A stretch of DNA of 7,921 nucleotides. Source: Nitrosopumilaceae archaeon. Lineage in GTDB: Archaea > Thermoproteota > Nitrososphaeria > Nitrososphaerales > Nitrosopumilaceae. Below are positions 5,657 to 7,921 of the stretch, piece by piece. The DNA lies in assembly GCA_021296165.1 (NCBI GenBank), contig JAGWAW010000057.1, forward strand, positions 1 to 7,921, written 5' to 3'. Each line of letters opens with the position of its first letter. Within the stretch, counting starts at the first letter, position 1. The position numbers and the translations under genes were made by a program. The notes beneath the pieces were generated by a model. It saw only the letters and a program-made list of their open reading frames with translations, was not told the DNA's origin and made no database searches.

Positions 5657-6135
5657 GGACAGGCATACTGATTCTGGCCGGTGCAGTGGCCATCGCCGCC
5701 GCCATAGGGTGGTACCAGTACGAGGTCGAGCAGACCCGCCAGCGTGGGTTCATGTTCGGAAACGATCTCCAGAAGATACAGGACGACGTAAAGTCGCTAC
5801 AGAACGGCTTTTACGCATCCATAGAAGCCTGGGATGAGGGCTCCATCGACAAGGAGAGGCTCCTGAAGGAACTGGGCGGGCACCTAGCCGAGTTCGAGGA
5901 CATACTGGCCAGGTACGACTCCCTAGAGCCGCCGGAAGGCTTTGCAGGGGCAGTGAACCTCTTCCGGCTCTCCTCGCAGTCCCAGATGGAGAGCGATCGC
6001 AACTACATAGAGTGGTTGGCCTCCGGGGACCAGGCCTACAAGACTCGCTCGGACCTCCAGCTGGAGGAGTCATTCGACCTAGAGATGGCGGCGCTGGCCG
6101 AGTTCAACCTAGCTAGGGACGGGCCCGCTCCCTGA
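5653..6135 (+). CDS. Single-pass membrane protein with helical outer domain, unknown function
   Basis: 160 residues if translation starts at TTG 5653, which overlaps the previous stop as TTGA (5653-5656). That start includes a clear N-terminal hydrophobic helix (about 4-20, ILILAGAVAIAAAIGW). The next in-frame ATG (5752) would delete it, so TTG is preferred, though no Shine-Dalgarno sequence is evident. Residues of about 22-155 are highly charged and mostly helix-forming (heptad-like stretches at 38-51, 64-89 and 111-155), with no cysteine. The likely topology is an uncleaved signal anchor with a helical, perhaps coiled-coil, domain outside or at the membrane surface. I recognise no family. 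The overlap predicts translational coupling with the 98-residue protein and membership of the helicase operon; a functional link is only contextual. Its TGA is immediately followed by the MITE-bearing intergenic region. Confidence 0.72.
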   Translation: MRTGILILAGAVAIAAAIGWYQYEVEQTRQRGFMFGNDLQKIQDDVKSLQNGFYASIEAWDEGSIDKERLLKELGGHLAEFEDILARYDSLEPPEGFAGAVNLFRLSSQSQMESDRNYIEWLASGDQAYKTRSDLQLEESFDLEMAALAEFNLARDGPAP

Positions 6136-6197
6136 TGCCGGGCTGGGTGGCTCGCACCACGGACGTACGGCTCCAAGCCCGTCCTGCGCCCACGGGT

Positions 6198-6220
6198 GCC
6201 TTGTCCAAAAATCTGCGACA
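6198..6220 (+). repeat. Left terminal inverted repeat
   Basis: 23 bases beginning gccttgtcc and ending ctgcgaca, a perfect inverted copy of 6465-6487. One base further out (t6197 against c6488) the match stops. Confidence 0.9.
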
Positions 6221-6464
6221 ATATGATCATGAACCCACACCCGCTGCCAAGGCCCGCTAGGGACCGAAAAGCACTTGGATCGGCCGAGCGCGGCCACGGG
6301 TAATGGGCAAGAACAAAACCGCCTCCAAACACAGCCGGGAACGGCACCCGGTCTGGATCCGGGACCGTAACCCTCCAAGCCAGCCTAATCCTTCGCGCGA
6401 TTCTCCAAGTTTTGAACAAGGGTTGGGTCTTGACAGACGGGTGCTGTCCGGTTTCTGCTCTTTT

Positions 6465-6487
6465 TGTCGCAGATTTTTGGACAAGGC
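6465..6487 (-). repeat. Right terminal inverted repeat
   Basis: 23 bases beginning tgtcgcag and ending ggacaaggc, a perfect inverted copy of 6198-6220. It lies 84 bases upstream of the alcohol dehydrogenase TATA box. Confidence 0.9.
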
Positions 6488-6570
6488 CGCCCACGGGAGA
6501 CTACCACACGACGCTGATCTTTGTCCGTCTGGGCCACGGCTTGAGTGCGTGCCCGCCGTTCAGGGAATGG

Positions 6571-6577
6571 TATAATA
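6571..6577 (+). promoter_or_regulatory. TATA box of the alcohol dehydrogenase gene
   Basis: TATAATA centred 28 bases before ATG 6602. This predicts a leaderless message and shows that the open frame upstream of that ATG (to 6545) is not part of the protein, because it would include the promoter. Confidence 0.7.
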
Positions 6578-6601
6578 GTAATCCGCCGCTGTCGCCGAAC
6601 A

Positions 6602-7546
6602 ATGAATACCGTAAGGATTCCCAAAATAATCAACTTCGGTGAGGACGCGCTGGGCAGCGCCGAATACCCCAACAACGCCCTGATAGTGACCACCGCCCCC
6701 CCGGCCCTCTCGGACAAGTGGATATCCAAGATGGGCATCAAGGACTACATGCTGTACGACAAGGTGACCCCCGAGCCATCCATAGGAGACGTAGAGGGAG
6801 TAATATCAGAGTACAAGGACAAGAACCCCTCGGCCCTGATAGGATTGGGCGGCGGAAGCTCCATGGATGTGGTAAAGTATGCCGCGCCCATGCTGAACAA
6901 ACCCAAGATCCTGATACCCACCACCTTCGGAACCGGGGCGGAGATGACCACCTACTGCGTACTCAAGTTCGACGGCAAGAAGAAGCTGCTCCGCGAGGAC
7001 AAGTTCCTAGCGGACATGGCCGTAGTGGACTCATACTTTATGGACGGAACGCCCCAGCAGATCGTAAACAACTCGGTGTGCGATGCGCTGGCGCAGGCCT
7101 CCGAGGGACACGACAGCAAGCTGGGAAACGACTTGACCCGGATGTTCTGCAAGAAAGCCTTCGACAAGCTGTACGACGCCATCATGAACGACCGGCCGCA
7201 GGACTACCCGTACGGCTCTATGCTCTCGGGCATAGGCTTCGGCAACTGTTCCACCACCCTAGGCCACGCGCTCTCCTACGTCTTCTCCAACGAGGGCGTG
7301 CCCCACGGATACTCGCTGTCCTCGTGCACCACTATCGCACACAAGTTCAACGGATCCCAATTCTACGAAAGGTTCAAGGAGTGTATGGAAAAGCTTGGCT
7401 TTGAGCGGATGGATCTGAAGGCCGACGTCTCCGAGGCCGCCGACCTTGTAATGACCGACCGCGGGCACCTGGACCCCAACCCAATACCCGTATCCAAGGA
7501 AGACGTCATGCAGTGCCTCAACGACATAAAGGCAGGAAACCTCTAG
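6602..7546 (+). CDS. Iron-type alcohol dehydrogenase, probable malonic/succinic semialdehyde reductase
   Basis: 314-residue member of the iron-containing (type III) alcohol dehydrogenase family, reducing an aldehyde with NAD(P)H in the cytosol. The cofactor loop GGGSSMD is at 83-89 and PTTFGTGAEMT at 106-116. The metal site is partly changed: Asp161 (DALAQASEGH), His222 (GHALS) and His235 (PHG) align with ligands, but the position four after the Asp, usually His, is Gln165. It is shorter than the typical 380 residues. A related enzyme of Nitrosopumilus maritimus is known as a malonic semialdehyde reductase in the 3-hydroxypropionate/4-hydroxybutyrate CO2-fixation cycle. I infer the same role or succinic semialdehyde reduction here, and the substrate is uncertain. 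The start is ATG 6602: a TATA box 28 bases before it excludes the longer frame from GTG 6545. It stands alone, with a T-run after its stop and a convergent lysW downstream. Confidence 0.88.
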   Translation: MNTVRIPKIINFGEDALGSAEYPNNALIVTTAPPALSDKWISKMGIKDYMLYDKVTPEPSIGDVEGVISEYKDKNPSALIGLGGGSSMDVVKYAAPMLNKPKILIPTTFGTGAEMTTYCVLKFDGKKKLLREDKFLADMAVVDSYFMDGTPQQIVNNSVCDALAQASEGHDSKLGNDLTRMFCKKAFDKLYDAIMNDRPQDYPYGSMLSGIGFGNCSTTLGHALSYVFSNEGVPHGYSLSSCTTIAHKFNGSQFYERFKECMEKLGFERMDLKADVSEAADLVMTDRGHLDPNPIPVSKEDVMQCLNDIKAGNL

Positions 7547-7549
7547 ACA

Positions 7550-7555
7550 TTTTTT
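7550..7555 (+). terminator. T-run terminator after the alcohol dehydrogenase
   Basis: Six consecutive T residues begin four bases after the TAG stop. This is the usual simple archaeal termination signal, with no hairpin seen. Confidence 0.5.
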
Positions 7556-7577
7556 GCCATTATAGTGGGCGTAAAGC

Positions 7578-7751
7578 CTACTCTCCCCAGTCCTCGCCCA
7601 CTGTCTCGGCTGCCTGAAGTGTGAAGGCTCCGTCCGATTCGCGCAGCTCGTAGCTCTGTCCGCAGTCGGGGCACGCCACGATCTCCCCCTGCACCGAGTC
7701 AGAAGGAAGCGCAATACCCGCGTCACATTCGGGGCAGCTCAATGATGCCAT
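7578..7751 (-). CDS. lysW: LysW-type amino-group carrier protein
   Basis: 57 residues encoded from ATG 7751 to TAG 7578-7580. LysW is the small acidic carrier that, through its C-terminal Glu, is joined to 2-aminoadipate (and in some archaea glutamate), protecting and presenting the intermediate for lysine (and arginine/ornithine) synthesis by the LysX/ArgX, LysZ, LysY, LysJ and LysK enzymes. Evidence: two CPxC-type pairs, Cys6-Pro-Glu-Cys9 and Cys27-Pro-Asp-Cys30, that bind zinc; an acidic character; and the hallmark C-terminal EDWGE, whose final Glu57 is the attachment point. A TATA box (7776-7782) lies 28 bases upstream. A Shine-Dalgarno-like gaggagggg (7757-7765, minus strand) sits five bases before ATG. 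It is convergent with the dehydrogenase. The modifying enzymes are not in the window. Confidence 0.93.
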   Translation of the reverse strand: MASLSCPECDAGIALPSDSVQGEIVACPDCGQSYELRESDGAFTLQAAETVGEDWGE

Positions 7752-7756
7752 GGGCG

Positions 7757-7797
7757 CCCCTCCTCTACAATATCCTTATAATTGTTATTCGGATAAC
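7757..7797 (-). promoter_or_regulatory. lysW promoter region: SD-like motif, TATA box and inverted repeat
   Basis: Reading toward lysW, an inverted repeat gttat-ccga-ataac (7784-7797) abuts the TATA box ttataa/attataa (7776-7782), followed by gaggagggg (7757-7765). The inverted repeat touching the TATA box is positioned like an operator for an Lrp-type regulator; archaeal lysW operons are controlled by such a protein in Sulfolobus. That assignment is inference. Confidence 0.45.
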
Positions 7798-7872
7798 AGT
7801 AGATTGGAAATGTACTCTTCCGGCCCGGGTCTAGGCAGATCCACCTAGGACCAACTTTTGGCGGCACTGTAG

Positions 7873-7879
7873 CTTAAAA
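7873..7879 (+). promoter_or_regulatory. Possible TATA box of the gene at the right edge
   Basis: cttaaaa, centred about 34 bases before ATG 7910. It is the only A/T-rich box in this GC-rich stretch. Confidence 0.4.
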
Positions 7880-7909
7880 GATCGGCGTGTGAGCCTGCCA
7901 CGATCCACC

Positions 7910-7921
7910 ATGAAATGGCAA
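7910..7921 (+). CDS. Possible start of a truncated gene (MKWQ...)
   Basis: Four codons, ATG AAA TGG CAA, run off the window. The call rests only on the TATA-like box about 34 bases upstream and on the basic start of the peptide. The product cannot be identified. The 158 bases between lysW and this ATG show no other gene. Confidence 0.35.

Larger units (their letters stand above)
6197..6488. mobile_element. MITE-like element with 23-bp terminal inverted repeats and flanking direct repeats
   Basis: The left arm 6198-6220 (gccttgtccaaaa...) is the exact reverse complement of the right arm 6465-6487 over 23 bases. The arms enclose 244 bases that code for nothing recognisable. Immediately outside both arms is gcccacggg (6188-6196 and 6489-6497; extended by a preceding c to ten bases, 6187-6196 and 6488-6497), the layout of a target-site duplication. 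A total of about 292 bp without a transposase fits a non-autonomous miniature inverted-repeat element mobilised in trans. The family cannot be named from sequence alone. A caution: a one-mismatch copy of the direct repeat (cggccacggg, 6291-6300) also lies inside. Confidence 0.75.
6136..6601. other. 466-base stretch without a convincing gene
   Basis: It holds the end of the preceding operon, a MITE-like element (6197-6488), about 70 further bases and the alcohol dehydrogenase promoter. Open frames exist on both strands (for example 6303-6575 on + and 6036-6494 on -). They cross the inverted repeats, lack promoter-like boxes at the usual spacing and give Pro/Arg/Ser-rich, unfolded-looking products, so none is called. 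A 41-codon frame starts at ATG 6135 in a TGATG overlap with the previous stop and ends at TAG 6258-6260; its status is doubtful. Confidence 0.6.

Noticed and set aside
6036..6494. 152-codon minus-strand frame as a transposase remnant
   Set aside because: No transposase motif was seen. It overlaps the end of the membrane protein gene and spans both inverted repeats, so it is probably just open GC-rich sequence.
6303..6575. 90-codon frame inside the element
   Set aside because: It crosses the right inverted repeat and direct repeat. The product is Pro/Arg/Ser-rich, and no promoter box or ribosome site precedes it.
6545..6601. Longer dehydrogenase starting at GTG 6545
   Set aside because: It would include the TATA box (6571-6577). 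The family homology and the promoter both point to ATG 6602.

Overview
The window looks like a compact archaeal genome. The evidence is a leaderless TATA-box layout in which a TTTAAAT/TTAATA-like box lies about 25-30 bases before nearly every start, a pyruvoyl-type arginine decarboxylase, a LysW amino-group carrier protein, membrane-anchored secreted proteins, and an archaeal tRNA-Thr without encoded CCA. Base composition is GC-rich, yet ATA is the favoured Ile codon (20 of 27 in the helicase gene). My best guess is a marine ammonia-oxidising archaeon (Thaumarchaeota/Nitrososphaerota) of the Cenarchaeum type. That guess is inference from gene content and style, not a database match.

Layout. 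Positions 118-1350 (+) encode a secreted, C-terminally anchored protein of unknown function, whose stop overlaps the stop of a convergent arginine decarboxylase (1347-1898, -). Upstream of the decarboxylase on the minus strand are a peroxiredoxin-like protein (1924-2382) and an 81-residue two-helix membrane protein (2408-2653). Each of these three minus-strand genes has its own TATA box, and two of the boxes contain the TAA stop of the gene upstream. Divergent from them are tRNA-Thr(TGT) (2752-2826) and a membrane-tethered DsbA-like thiol oxidoreductase (2862-3875). A DEAD-box RNA helicase with an RGG-rich tail follows (3973-5340). It is preceded by a probable 17-codon upstream ORF and leader hairpin, and followed by two tightly spaced unknown genes (5360-5656 and 5653-6135).

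The 466-base stretch 6136-6601 has no convincing gene. It contains a MITE-like element of about 292 bp, with 23-bp perfect inverted terminal repeats flanked by 9-10-bp direct repeats. Then come an iron-type alcohol dehydrogenase (6602-7546), plausibly the semialdehyde reductase of the 3-hydroxypropionate/4-hydroxybutyrate carbon-fixation cycle, a convergent lysW gene (7578-7751, -), and the probable first codons of another gene at the right edge.

Functional themes are polyamine synthesis (agmatine), thiol redox handling inside and outside the cell, RNA remodelling, autotrophic carbon metabolism, and lysine/arginine synthesis on a carrier protein. The most unusual signals are the MITE-like insertion and the leaderless upstream ORF fused by an ATGA overlap to the helicase gene.
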